Origin: Streptomyces sp. NRRL F-5126 | GTDB taxonomy: Bacteria; Actinomycetota; Actinomycetes; Streptomycetales; Streptomycetaceae | Assembly (NCBI RefSeq): GCF_000721265.1 | Contig: NZ_JOFZ01000005.1 | Span: 62,001 to 126,000, forward strand | Length of the DNA stretch: 64,000 nt | Direction: 5' to 3' | Shown: in pieces, positions 8,567-18,580 of the stretch | Layout: each line of letters opens with the position of its first letter | Numbering within the stretch: position 1 is the first letter of the stretch | Program-made: the position numbers and the translations under genes | The notes under the pieces: generated by a model | Databases searched by the model: none | What the model was told of the DNA's origin: nothing | The model's input: only the letters and a program-made list of their open reading frames with translations

Positions 8567-9277
8567 ATGCCGTACGAAGCACCCACGCACACCGTCGAGC
8601 GCTCGCTCCGCGCCACCACGGGCGCCAAGATCGTGGCGGGTATCGACGAGGTCGGCCGCGGTGCGTGGGCGGGCCCCGTGACGGTGTGCGCGGCCGTCAC
8701 CGGACTGCGCAGGGCCCCCAAGGGGCTCACCGATTCCAAACTCCTGACGCCGAAGCGGCGCACCGAACTGGCCGCCGTGCTCGACGGCTGGGTCACCTGC
8801 CACGCGCTGGGACACGCGTCGCCCGAGGAGATCGACGCCGTGGGGATGACCGCCGCCCTGAGGCTGGCGGCCGTCCGGGCGCTGGAAGCGTTGCCCGTGG
8901 TGCCCGACGCGGTGATACTCGACGGCAAGCACGACTACCTCGGCGGGCCCTGGCGCGTCCGTACGGTCATCAAGGGCGATCAGTCCTGCGTGTCCGTCGC
9001 GGCCGCCTCCGTGCTCGCCAAGGTCCGCAGGGACGCGATGATGGCCGAACTCGGGGGCACCGCCGCCGAGTACGCGCCGTTCGCCTTCGACGACAACGCC
9101 GGCTATCCCTCGCCGGTGCACCGGGTGGCGCTCGAGGAGTGGGGGCCGACACCGCACCACAGGCTCTCGTGGGCCTACCTCGACGCGCTGCCCCGCTGGC
9201 GCCATCTGAAGAAGACGCGTGTCCCCGCACCGCCCGGCGCACCAGAGGACGGGGTCCAACTCGGTCTCGATTTCTGA
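8567..9277 (+). CDS. rnhB: Ribonuclease HII
   Basis: A 236-residue RNase HII that cleaves the RNA strand of RNA-DNA hybrids and misincorporated ribonucleotides. The catalytic N-terminal motif [14 protein letters not shown] (about residues 24-37) carries the Asp-Glu pair. Further acidic residues sit in [10 protein letters not shown] and near the C-terminal third. ATG 8567 gives the usual N-terminus; there is no strong Shine-Dalgarno site. It lies upstream of recQ, a recurring genome-maintenance grouping in Streptomyces. Confidence 0.93.
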   Translation: MPYEAPTHTVERSLRATTGAKIVAGIDEVGRGAWAGPVTVCAAVTGLRRAPKGLTDSKLLTPKRRTELAAVLDGWVTCHALGHASPEEIDAVGMTAALRLAAVRALEALPVVPDAVILDGKHDYLGGPWRVRTVIKGDQSCVSVAAASVLAKVRRDAMMAELGGTAAEYAPFAFDDNAGYPSPVHRVALEEWGPTPHHRLSWAYLDALPRWRHLKKTRVPAPPGAPEDGVQLGLDF

Positions 9278-9341
9278 ACCTTCCGAACAAAGCCTTCTGT
9301 TCCTGTGCCTTACGGACACAACATGGGTACAGCCGCAGACA

Positions 9342-9359
9342 TGGGCACAAATGTGCCCA
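9342..9359. promoter_or_regulatory. Perfect inverted repeat upstream of the 9403 gene
   Basis: TGGGCACAAATGTGCCCA has 8-bp arms around AA. A related half-site, ATGGGTACA, lies 18 bp upstream at 9323-9331. The element sits 44 bp before the start codon of an uncharacterised conserved protein and looks like a dimeric-repressor operator. Confidence 0.5.
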
Positions 9360-9402
9360 CCCGCCGATGCCTTACCGGTCGGCGTTTGATACACATCCAG
9401 TC

Positions 9403-10065
9403 ATGCCTCTCCCACCCGAGGAGCCTCAGATTCACGAGAGAGCCCAGGGTCCCCGCGCGACACCGGCCGCAGGCCGCACAGCGCCGACCCCACGTCCCGT
9501 ACCCGGTCCGCGCCCCGTGCCGGGGCCGCGATCGGCGGCCACGCCGCGGCCCGGACGCCCGGGCCCCGGTCCCGCGAGGCCGGCCGCGCCGCCGGCGCAG
9601 CGCTCGCACTCCTCCGCGGGGCAGCCCAAGGCGCCCGCCGGTGACACGCCCGCCGGGAAGGCGGCCGCCACGCCGTCCTCCAGGCCTCAGATCCAGCTCA
9701 TCCCCGCGTCCGCGGACGGAGCGCTCGACGCCGCGGAGGAAGCGGTGGACCTGCTGCTCGACTCGGGCCGCGCGCCCGGTGACGTCCTGGTGTTCACCAC
9801 GGGCGAGCAGCATCCGTGGGCGACCCACGAACTCTCCTTCGGGGAGGCGTCCTACTGGGCTCAGCACGACGCGCGCGAGGATGTGTTCTTCGCCGACGGC
9901 GCGGCCGTCTCGCGTGCGCGTCCGCGGCCCGTGGTCGTCGTCGCCGTCAACGGTGAGGAAGCCGCGGCCCAGGTGCTGCCGCCGGCGCTCGAGCGCGCGA
10001 CGGCGCTGCTCGTCGTGTGCGGCGATCCGCAGAGGATCAACGCCGTGCTCGGCGCGGGCGTCTGA
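9403..10065 (+). CDS. Conserved hypothetical protein with Pro/Ala-rich N-terminus
   Basis: A 220-residue protein of unknown function. Residues 1-105 are low complexity and rich in Pro, Ala, Gly and Arg, probably disordered. Residues about 108-220 form a compact alpha/beta-like domain (QIQLIPASADGALDAAEEAV to the C-terminus). The segment ATALLVVCGDPQRINAVLG vaguely recalls C-terminal helicase (UvrD_C2-like) segments, but no helicase motif is present. No signal peptide or membrane segment. The ATG start follows a GATACA box by about 14 bases. It lies between rnhB and recQ. Confidence 0.7.
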   Translation: MPLPPEEPQIHERAQGPRATPAAGRTAPTPRPVPGPRPVPGPRSAATPRPGRPGPGPARPAAPPAQRSHSSAGQPKAPAGDTPAGKAAATPSSRPQIQLIPASADGALDAAEEAVDLLLDSGRAPGDVLVFTTGEQHPWATHELSFGEASYWAQHDAREDVFFADGAAVSRARPRPVVVVAVNGEEAAAQVLPPALERATALLVVCGDPQRINAVLGAGV

Positions 10066-10197
10066 GGGGAAAGCCTCTGATCCGCAGGTGACCGGCCGGC
10101 CTCGCCCCTGAGAAGTCAAGGGCGGCGGCCGGACCGTCGGATCCCCGCTGATGGGGTGGATTGGCCGATTGTCCGAGCCATCGGGTTGCATGGGGGC

Positions 10198-12357
<2,160 letters not shown>

Positions 12358-12438
12358 CGCCGTACACGTGACGGCAGGTCAGCGTCCGGCGCATCCCGGT
12401 GGTTCTGCTTCACCCCCTTCGACATGGCCGGAACCGTG

Positions 12439-12460
12439 CTGTGGATAACGTTATCCACAG
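12439..12460. promoter_or_regulatory. 22-bp perfect palindrome made of two DnaA boxes
   Basis: The central 20 bp read TGTGGATAACGTTATCCACA, and one more matched pair flanks them. The dyad comprises TGTGGATAA and TTATCCACA, each an exact classical DnaA box, back to back with a 2-bp CG centre. It lies in the 140-bp gap between recQ and the DUF4192 gene, 40 bp before the latter's start. It could bind DnaA or a palindrome-binding repressor. Confidence 0.6.
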
Positions 12461-12499
12461 GGGTCGCGGTCACCGCGTGTTCCGCGGGACCGTCGTGCC

Positions 12500-13828
12500 A
12501 TGAGCAATCACCACGACACCCCAGGCCCTGCCGACGAGCAGGCGGTCACGCTCCGCGGCCCCGCGGAGCTGGCCGACGCGCTCCCGTACATCCTCGGCTT
12601 CCGCCCCACCGACTCCGTCGTCCTCGTCACGCTGCACGGCGAGCGAGCCCGGTTCGGGGGGCGGCTGAGGCTGGGCATCCCCGGCTCGCCGCGCGAGTGG
12701 CCCGCGGTCGCCGACCAATTGGCCGCTTACGCCGTCGAGGCCGCCCAGGGGCGCGGGTCGAGACCGGACGGCATCCTCGTCTTCCTCTACCAGGACCCGG
12801 ACGGGGCGGGGGAGACCGGTCGCGAGGTCATGGAGCGGCTGCGGCCCTTCGCGCAGCGGCTCCGCACCGCCTGCGGCGCCCTCGACGTGCCGGTGGTGGA
12901 GGCGCTGTGCGTCTCGGGCGGCCGTCTCTGGTCGTACTGCTGCCCGGACCCGCGCTGCTGCCCGCCCGAGGGCACCGAGACGGTCCTGCCCGGCACGTCC
13001 GTCATGGCCGCTGCCGCCGCCTATGCCGGCCTGCGGGTACGCGGCTCGCTCAGGGACCTGGAGCGCCGGATCCTGCCGCCCGGGCCCGAGGGCACGGCCG
13101 CCCAGGCGCGTGCCTTCGACACGGTGGGGGCGGCGATCGTGCCCGAGATCCTCGGCGGGGGCAGGGCGGAGGTCTCCACGAGGACGCTGGGCCTTGCCCG
13201 AGACCTGGTACGCCGTCTCGACGGCGCCGAGCAGGCCCCGCCGGCGACGCCCGGCGCGGAGGCGGCCGCCGACGCCCTCGACGACGGACTGATCAGCGAC
13301 GAGGAGGCAGCGGCCGTCGTGCTCGGGCTGCAGGACAGGGAGACACGCGACCTGGCCGCCGGCTGGACGGAGGAAGCGGGGTCGCCCTCCGCCCTGCGGC
13401 TGTGGCGCGCCCTCGCGCGACGGTGCGGCGGCATCTACGTCGAGTACGCCGCGGCGCCGCTCGTCCTCGCGGGATGGGCGGCCTGGGCGACCGGGGACGA
13501 GCCGTCGGCGAGGGTCGCACTCGGCCGCGCCCTCTCGGTCGATCCGGGCTGCCATCTCGCCCATCTCCTCCAGGAAGCCTGCAACCAGGGACTCGATCTG
13601 AGCGCGGTGCGCGCCTGCTTCGGCGCCGAACCCGCCGCACGCGAGCCGGAAGGGCGAAGGGGCGTACGGGCCGCGCGCCGTGTGGTGCGCCGCGCCGGGC
13701 CCCGCGTCCCGCGGCAGCCCGGCAGCGTGAAAGCCCTGCCCAGCGGGGCCGCGCGGCCCGGCGGCGGCGCGGCGAGAGGGCGGATGCGGCGGCGCGGCGG
13801 GCGGCGCGACAGCGGGAGCGAGAGGTGA
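12500..13828 (+). CDS. DUF4192 domain protein
   Basis: A 442-residue actinobacterial protein of the DUF4192 family; function unknown. It opens with the family signature VTLRGPAELADALPYILGFRPTDSVVLVTL. The last 80 residues are rich in Arg, Gly and Pro and probably disordered. A Cys cluster (YCCPDPRCCPP, about 152-162) is conserved-looking and might bind metal. No membrane segment is evident. It lies downstream of recQ, behind the 22-bp palindrome. Its stop overlaps a GTG of the doubtful frame at 13826. Confidence 0.82.
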   Translation: MSNHHDTPGPADEQAVTLRGPAELADALPYILGFRPTDSVVLVTLHGERARFGGRLRLGIPGSPREWPAVADQLAAYAVEAAQGRGSRPDGILVFLYQDPDGAGETGREVMERLRPFAQRLRTACGALDVPVVEALCVSGGRLWSYCCPDPRCCPPEGTETVLPGTSVMAAAAAYAGLRVRGSLRDLERRILPPGPEGTAAQARAFDTVGAAIVPEILGGGRAEVSTRTLGLARDLVRRLDGAEQAPPATPGAEAAADALDDGLISDEEAAAVVLGLQDRETRDLAAGWTEEAGSPSALRLWRALARRCGGIYVEYAAAPLVLAGWAAWATGDEPSARVALGRALSVDPGCHLAHLLQEACNQGLDLSAVRACFGAEPAAREPEGRRGVRAARRVVRRAGPRVPRQPGSVKALPSGAARPGGGAARGRMRRRGGRRDSGSER

Positions 13829-14222
13829 CAGCCGTGACCATGCCGGGGCCGAGGGCGTTCACAGAGGCGTCGGAGTCGTACGAGCCGCGCCGGTTCCCGG
13901 CGGCCCCGTCCGCAGAAGGCGCACCGGACCACCCATGGCCCCCATCGCCTCTCCCGTACGAAGCGATTCCCCGCTCCCGCCGCCGGCTCCGCGTCGCGGA
14001 CCGCGAACCCGCGGCGCTCCAGGGCGCGTCCGTCTCCTCCGGCCGTGCGCGCTTCCTCTCCGTGGTCCGTATGCCCGCCGACGTGGGACCCGATCCCGAG
14101 CTCAGCGTCGAACGGCTCAGGGACCGGGGTCGCCGTCGTCCGGCTCGGCCGCGGCGGGACACGAGGAGGCGTCGGGCAGGCTGCCGAAGGGGATGGTGGA
14201 CGCGGCGGAGTCGTTCGGGTAG
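13826..14222 (+). pseudogene. Possible frameshifted small gene in the 13829-14497 gap
   Basis: This 0.67-kb stretch has no convincing intact gene. From GTG 13826 (overlapping the preceding stop) one frame keeps strongly G/C third positions and reads protein-like (MPGPRAFTEASESYEPRRFP...) to about 14118. After that the same frame becomes Arg-rich. Another frame then looks better and stops at 14222 (ending KGMVDAAESFG). A single-base slip near 14120 would join them. An alternative is a minus-strand small gene ending at 14117 (C-terminus AAAEPDDGDPGP). Sequencing error, decay or two short overlapping genes are all possible. Confidence 0.3.
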
Positions 14223-14466
14223 CGCTGCCCGAGATGTATGCGGGGCGGCGCCGGCATCGCGCCCGACGCCCCGAGGCCCCGGCGGCACGGGCGGCACTTC
14301 GCCCGTCGCGCGCCGTACCGCTCGGCGCCGTCCGCATCGCGGGTCCGTAGCTGGCGGGCGAGCGTCCTCGGTTCGCGTGGGCCGAACGGGGCTGGGGGTC
14401 GTCGAGGAGGCCGCGTCCGGGCTCCGGCTCGATGCCTGACGGGGTCGAGCCTGCGCGGGGCGTGTT

Positions 14467-14490
14467 TATCGTCAGGCAGACGACTATGAT
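14467..14490 (+). promoter_or_regulatory. Promoter/operator of the Nudix regulator gene
   Basis: TCGTC-AGGCA-GACGA (14469-14483) is an inverted repeat directly upstream of the -10-like TATGAT (14485-14490). TATGAT ends 7 bases before ATG 14498, so the transcript is probably leaderless. An operator touching the -10 box fits autoregulation. Confidence 0.5.
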
Positions 14491-14497
14491 CACCGGC

Positions 14498-15262
14498 ATG
14501 TCCCCCTACGACCCGTCGGCCTTTCTCCCGTTCGCCGTCACCGTCGACCTGGTCGTGCTCACCGTGCGCGGGCAAGCCTTGTGCACGCTGGCCGTTCGCC
14601 GCGGTGAGCCGCCGTTCCAGGGCCGCTGGGCGCTTCCCGGTGGGTTCGTCCGGGGCGACGAGGACCTGGCCGAGGCGGCCGCGCGCGAGCTGGCCGAGGA
14701 GACGGGGCTCTGCGCCCGGGCCGCCGCGCCGCCCACCCCCGCGGGCGCCGCCCACCTCGAACAGCTCGCGACCTATGGCGCCCCGGGCCGTGACCCGAGG
14801 ATGCGGGTCGTCAGCGTCGCCCATCTGGCGCTCGCGCCCGACCTGCCGGCGCCGCGCGCCGGCGGCGACGCGCACAGCGCGCGCTGGGCGCCGGTCGAGG
14901 ACCTGCTCGGCGGGGACGGCGCCTACGCGCGCGAGGGCGAACAGCCCGCCCCGCTCGCCTTCGACCACGCGCGCATCCTCGCCGACGGGGTGGAGCGCGC
15001 CCGTTCGAAGATCGAGTACTCGTCGCTCGCGACAGCCTTCTGCCCGGCGGAGTTCACCGTCGGCGAGTTGCGCAGGGTCTACGAGGCGGTGTGGGGCGTG
15101 GTGCTCGACCCGCGCAACTTCCACCGCAAGGTCACCGGCACACCCGGCTTCCTGGTCCCTTCGGGTGGTACCACGACCCGTCAGGGAGGCAGGCCCGCCC
15201 AGCTCTTCCGGGCCGGCGGGGCGACCGTGCTGAACCCGCCCATGCTGCGGCCGGAGATCTGA
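14498..15262 (+). CDS. NrtR-type Nudix-domain transcriptional regulator
   Basis: A 254-residue protein with an N-terminal Nudix domain and a C-terminal winged helix, the layout of NrtR regulators of NAD metabolism. The Nudix box is exact by spacing: G-x5-E-x7-REL-x-EE-x-GL within about residues 48-70, so hydrolase activity is possible; many NrtR proteins only bind ADP-ribose there. The winged-helix part begins near residue 155 ([18 protein letters not shown]). No NAD biosynthesis gene adjoins it. ATG 14498 gives the family N-terminus and suits the leaderless promoter. Confidence 0.85.
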   Translation: MSPYDPSAFLPFAVTVDLVVLTVRGQALCTLAVRRGEPPFQGRWALPGGFVRGDEDLAEAAARELAEETGLCARAAAPPTPAGAAHLEQLATYGAPGRDPRMRVVSVAHLALAPDLPAPRAGGDAHSARWAPVEDLLGGDGAYAREGEQPAPLAFDHARILADGVERARSKIEYSSLATAFCPAEFTVGELRRVYEAVWGVVLDPRNFHRKVTGTPGFLVPSGGTTTRQGGRPAQLFRAGGATVLNPPMLRPEI

Positions 15263-15386
15263 CGCCGCGTACGGCGGCCGGACACAGCACACTCCGCCTT
15301 ACGTCGCAAATCGGACATATAGCGTTATCTTGCTGGGGTACTCGCTCTGCCGCGGAGCGGTCTCACCCCCCTGCGAGAGATGAACG

Positions 15387-17183
15387 ATGCTCCAGGCCAT
15401 CGGACTTACCAGCACGCCCCGTCGCGACCAGCCGGCCGCCGTGAACGACCTGACCTTCGAGGCGAGGCCCGGCCTCGTCACGGCGCTGCTCGGCGCGTCC
15501 GGCGCGGGCAAGACCACCACCCTGCGACTGATGCTCGGCCTCGAACACGGCCGGGGTGTCGCCTACTTCAGGGGCAGGCCCCTGCACCGCATCGCACAGC
15601 CGGCGCGCGAGGTCGGCGTCCTGCTCGGCGACGTGCCGGGCCACCCGCAGCGCACCGCGAAGGGCCAGCTGCGCCTGTTGTGCGCGGCCGCCGGGGTGCC
15701 GGCGTCCCGCGCGGAGGAACTCCTCGACGTCGTGGGGCTCGGCGCCCTGCGCGACGAGCGCCTCGGCAACCTCTCCCTCGGCATGGACCGCAGGCTCGGT
15801 ATCGCCTCGGCCCTGCTCGGTGATCCGCACACCCTGGTGCTCGACGCGCCGTCCGCCGACCTGTCCCCTCGCGAGACGAACTGGCTGCACGGGCTGCTGC
15901 ACGCACACGCGGCCCAGGGCGGCACGGTCCTGTTCACCACGGACGACCCGAAGGAGGCGGCGCGCGCCGCCGACCGGATCGTCACCATCGACGCCGGGCG
16001 CCTCGTGGCCGACCAGGACGCCGCCTCCTTCTCCGTGACACGGCTGCGCCCGCGCGTGGCGATCAGGACTCCGCACGCCGCCCGCCTCGCGGACGCGCTG
16101 AGCAAGGAGGCCCGGGCGCGGCAGCGTTCGGTCGAGGTGGTCGCCGACGGCGGCAGCAGGCTGACCGTGTACGGCAGCAGCTGCCCCGAGATCGGCGACA
16201 CCGCCTTCCGGCACGGCGTCCTGGTGCACCAGCTCGCGGACGAGATCGGTGACACCGGCCCCGTGCCCGCAGCCCGGCAGAGCGGCGAGGACGACGTGCC
16301 GGCGGAAGGGCGCGGCGGCCCGGCGGGCGGCGGGGATGTCCCCGCGCGCCTGCCCGTACCCGCCGCCCGCCGTACCGCCGCTCTGCCGCCGCCTCTCGAG
16401 GGCCGCCCTGCCCGCAGCCCGCTGCGGCCGGTGCGCTACGAGTTGCGCAGGATGTTCGGGGTGCGGACGGCGCCCCTGATCGTCGCCGCGGCTCTCGTCG
16501 TCTCGCTGGCCGTCGCCCTGGTGCTCGCCCGTACGGGCGGCACACCGCCGTCCGGGCTGTTCGCCGCCTGGCCGGCGCTGCTGCCGCTGCCGCCCGCGGC
16601 CATGGGCGCGGGACTGATCGGAGCCCTGTCCTACGGGGACGAGTTCCGGCACCCGGCGATCACCGGGGCGCGCGGCACGGTCCCGCGCAGGCTCGGACTG
16701 CTCTGCGCCAAGCTGGCCGTCACGGGAACCGCGGCCGTGGTGCTCGCCCTCCTCGCGGCCTTCGCGGACGGGGGTGTGCTGCGGCTGCTCTACGGCGCCG
16801 GGGCCTTTCCCGTCCCGCACGACTGGCCCGCCCTCTGCGCGGGGTGGGCGGGGCTCTCACTGGGCTGCGCCTGGGCGGGACTGCTCGGCGCCGGCATCTT
16901 CCGCGTCACGGCCGCCGGGGTCACCGCGGTGGTCGCCGTGCCCGTGCTCGTCGTGCCCCTCGTGAGGAAGGCGCTCACCGGCCCGTCCGCCCATCCCCTG
17001 ACGGGACTTCCCGGACAGCTGCGCGAACTCACCTGGCTGGGACGTCCCCATGAGACGGACGGATGGCTGCTCTCCGCACTGCGCATGGTCACCCGGCCGG
17101 AGGCGGCAGCTCTCGGGCTGTCCCTGACGGCCCTGTTCTGCGCGTTCGCGTTCACCAGTCTTCGTCGTAAGGCCCGTTGGTGA
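15387..17183 (+). CDS. ABC-type fusion: degenerate ATPase domain plus membrane domain
   Basis: A 598-residue protein with an N-terminal ABC ATPase-like domain (1-225) and, after a linker, five or six membrane segments (about 360-595), resembling an ABC-2 half-transporter. Walker A is intact (GASGAGKTT, 36-44). The signature reads LSLGM (129-133). Walker B reads LVLDAPS with Ala154 where the catalytic Glu normally sits, and the switch-His position is Asp (about residue 186). It probably binds but hydrolyses ATP poorly. It lies directly upstream of whiH, co-directional. Transport substrate unknown. Confidence 0.85.
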   Translation: MLQAIGLTSTPRRDQPAAVNDLTFEARPGLVTALLGASGAGKTTTLRLMLGLEHGRGVAYFRGRPLHRIAQPAREVGVLLGDVPGHPQRTAKGQLRLLCAAAGVPASRAEELLDVVGLGALRDERLGNLSLGMDRRLGIASALLGDPHTLVLDAPSADLSPRETNWLHGLLHAHAAQGGTVLFTTDDPKEAARAADRIVTIDAGRLVADQDAASFSVTRLRPRVAIRTPHAARLADALSKEARARQRSVEVVADGGSRLTVYGSSCPEIGDTAFRHGVLVHQLADEIGDTGPVPAARQSGEDDVPAEGRGGPAGGGDVPARLPVPAARRTAALPPPLEGRPARSPLRPVRYELRRMFGVRTAPLIVAAALVVSLAVALVLARTGGTPPSGLFAAWPALLPLPPAAMGAGLIGALSYGDEFRHPAITGARGTVPRRLGLLCAKLAVTGTAAVVLALLAAFADGGVLRLLYGAGAFPVPHDWPALCAGWAGLSLGCAWAGLLGAGIFRVTAAGVTAVVAVPVLVVPLVRKALTGPSAHPLTGLPGQLRELTWLGRPHETDGWLLSALRMVTRPEAAALGLSLTALFCAFAFTSLRRKARW

Positions 17184-17264
17184 TCGTTGTTCGACTGTTT
17201 CGGATCGCGTTGGCCATAACTAGCCAGGCAAAGCGGATCTTTCGGACCTAACAGTCACCGTCCG

Positions 17265-17289
17265 TCAATGGAGGCGCGAGCGCCGATCA
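17265..17289 (+). promoter_or_regulatory. Candidate WhiG-type promoter of whiH
   Basis: GCCGATCA (17282-17289) differs by one base from the GCCGATAA -10 element used by FliA/WhiG-class sigma factors. TCAA at 17265-17268 could serve as the -35 element, although the 13-bp gap is shorter than the usual 15. whiH is a known sigma-WhiG target in S. coelicolor. Confidence 0.45.
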
Positions 17290-17352
17290 CCCTTTCGTGT
17301 GCTTTTCACCAAAGCCCTCAAGGGCAGTCGGAGCAACGCCGACAAAGGATGC

Positions 17353-18240
17353 GTGAGTACCCTTGCGCACACCATGATGACCTCCGCCCGTTCCGCCGAT
17401 TCCGGCCTGACAGGACCGGGTGACCTCAACCGCTATCCGTTCCCCCAGGCGTCCGGCTCCGATCGGCCGGCCGCCCCCGTCTGGGAGGGCCCCGACGTGG
17501 ACCTCTCCCGGGCGGGCCGGCGCCCCGCGGGCAGCCGCGGGCGCGGGCTCCACGGCCAACTCGTCCAGCAGCTCGGACAGATGATCGTCTCCGGCGACCT
17601 GGGTGCGGACCGGCCGCTCGTGCCGGAGGAGATCGGCCAGCGTTTCGAGGTCTCCCGCACCGTCGTGCGCGAGTCGCTGCGCGTCCTGGAGGCCAAGGGC
17701 CTCGTGAGCGCACGCCCGAACGTGGGCACCCGGGTGCGTCCCGTCAGCGACTGGAACCTGCTCGACCCGGACATCATCGAGTGGCGCGCCTTCGGCCCGC
17801 ACCGTGACGACCAGCGCCGTGAGCTGACCGAGTTGCGCTGGACGATCGAGCCGCTCGCCGCCCGTCTGGCCGCCGGGCACGGCCGCGAGGACGCGCAGAC
17901 GCGCCTCGTGGACATGGTCGAGATCATGGGCCACGCGCTGGCACAGGGCGACGCCATCACCTTCGGCCGCGCCGACGCCGAGTTCCACGGACTGCTGATC
18001 CAGCTCGCCGGCAACCGCATGCTCGACCACCTGTCCGGCATCGTGGCCTCCGCGCTCCAGGTGTCCGGCGGCCCGGTCACGGGCTGTGAGCGCCCCACCG
18101 ACGCCTCGCTCGCGCAGCACGCGCGCATCGTCGACGCGCTCGGCGCGGGCGACGGGGCGGCGGCCGAGTCCGCGATGCGCCAACTGCTCACAGTCCACCC
18201 GGACGTCGAGCGCGTCGTGCCCGCTCCGCGCGAGCACTGA
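17353..18240 (+). CDS. whiH: GntR-family sporulation regulator WhiH
   Basis: A 295-residue FadR-subfamily GntR regulator. A disordered N-terminus precedes the winged helix (about 65-125, with EEIGQRFEVSRTVVRESLRV) and a C-terminal FCD ligand domain (about 150-275). In S. coelicolor, WhiH is needed for timely sporulation septation in aerial hyphae and depends on sigma-WhiG. Identity rests on the sequence and on its position immediately before hrdB, as I recall for S. coelicolor. GTG 17353 follows AAAGGA by 4 bases and yields the familiar VSTLAHTMMT start; an in-frame GTG at 17299 is less likely. Confidence 0.9.
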   Translation: MSTLAHTMMTSARSADSGLTGPGDLNRYPFPQASGSDRPAAPVWEGPDVDLSRAGRRPAGSRGRGLHGQLVQQLGQMIVSGDLGADRPLVPEEIGQRFEVSRTVVRESLRVLEAKGLVSARPNVGTRVRPVSDWNLLDPDIIEWRAFGPHRDDQRRELTELRWTIEPLAARLAAGHGREDAQTRLVDMVEIMGHALAQGDAITFGRADAEFHGLLIQLAGNRMLDHLSGIVASALQVSGGPVTGCERPTDASLAQHARIVDALGAGDGAAAESAMRQLLTVHPDVERVVPAPREH

Positions 18241-18580
18241 CCGGGCGGCGTACGTCCCTCCCCGCGGGCGTCCGCGAGGAGCGTGTCGCCGGACCGGCGT
18301 GGTCCGGCGACACAGATGCGGGGTGTGTTGCCCCATTGTGCGAAACTTGTCCCATATGGGGTGTGACTCGGGCCACGCGGATTGGGCGTAACACTCTCCG
18401 AGGCAGGGCGATGACCTAAGAGGTGACAGTCGAGTGGGGACCGCATCCGCCCGCCGCGGCGCTGTGATCCTTCCCGGCTCCAGCCCGCGCCGTCGGTGAC
18501 ATCCCCAGCCGTCGGTCGTCGGTTCCGGTCCGCTCCCGGGCTGGGCCTGAAGCCCTTCCCATCGTTCCGAGAGGTTGTTC
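18241..18580. other. 340-bp whiH-hrdB intergenic region
   Basis: No gene is apparent. The region is less G+C rich in its middle (18320-18400) and contains the hrdB promoter at 18388-18412, followed by a 5' leader of about 160 bases. Confidence 0.7.
18388..18412 (+). promoter_or_regulatory. hrdB promoter of the ShbA/SigD ECF type
   Basis: GTAAC (18388-18392), a 16-bp spacer, then CGAT (18409-18412) matches the GTAAC/CGAT promoter class of Mycobacterium SigD and its Streptomyces orthologue ShbA. ShbA is known to drive hrdB transcription in S. griseus. The predicted start, near 18420, leaves a leader of about 160 bases. Confidence 0.7.

Noticed and set aside
15387..18240. An operon joining the ABC-like gene and whiH
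   Set aside because: The 169-bp gap contains a WhiG-like promoter, so separate control of whiH is more likely.
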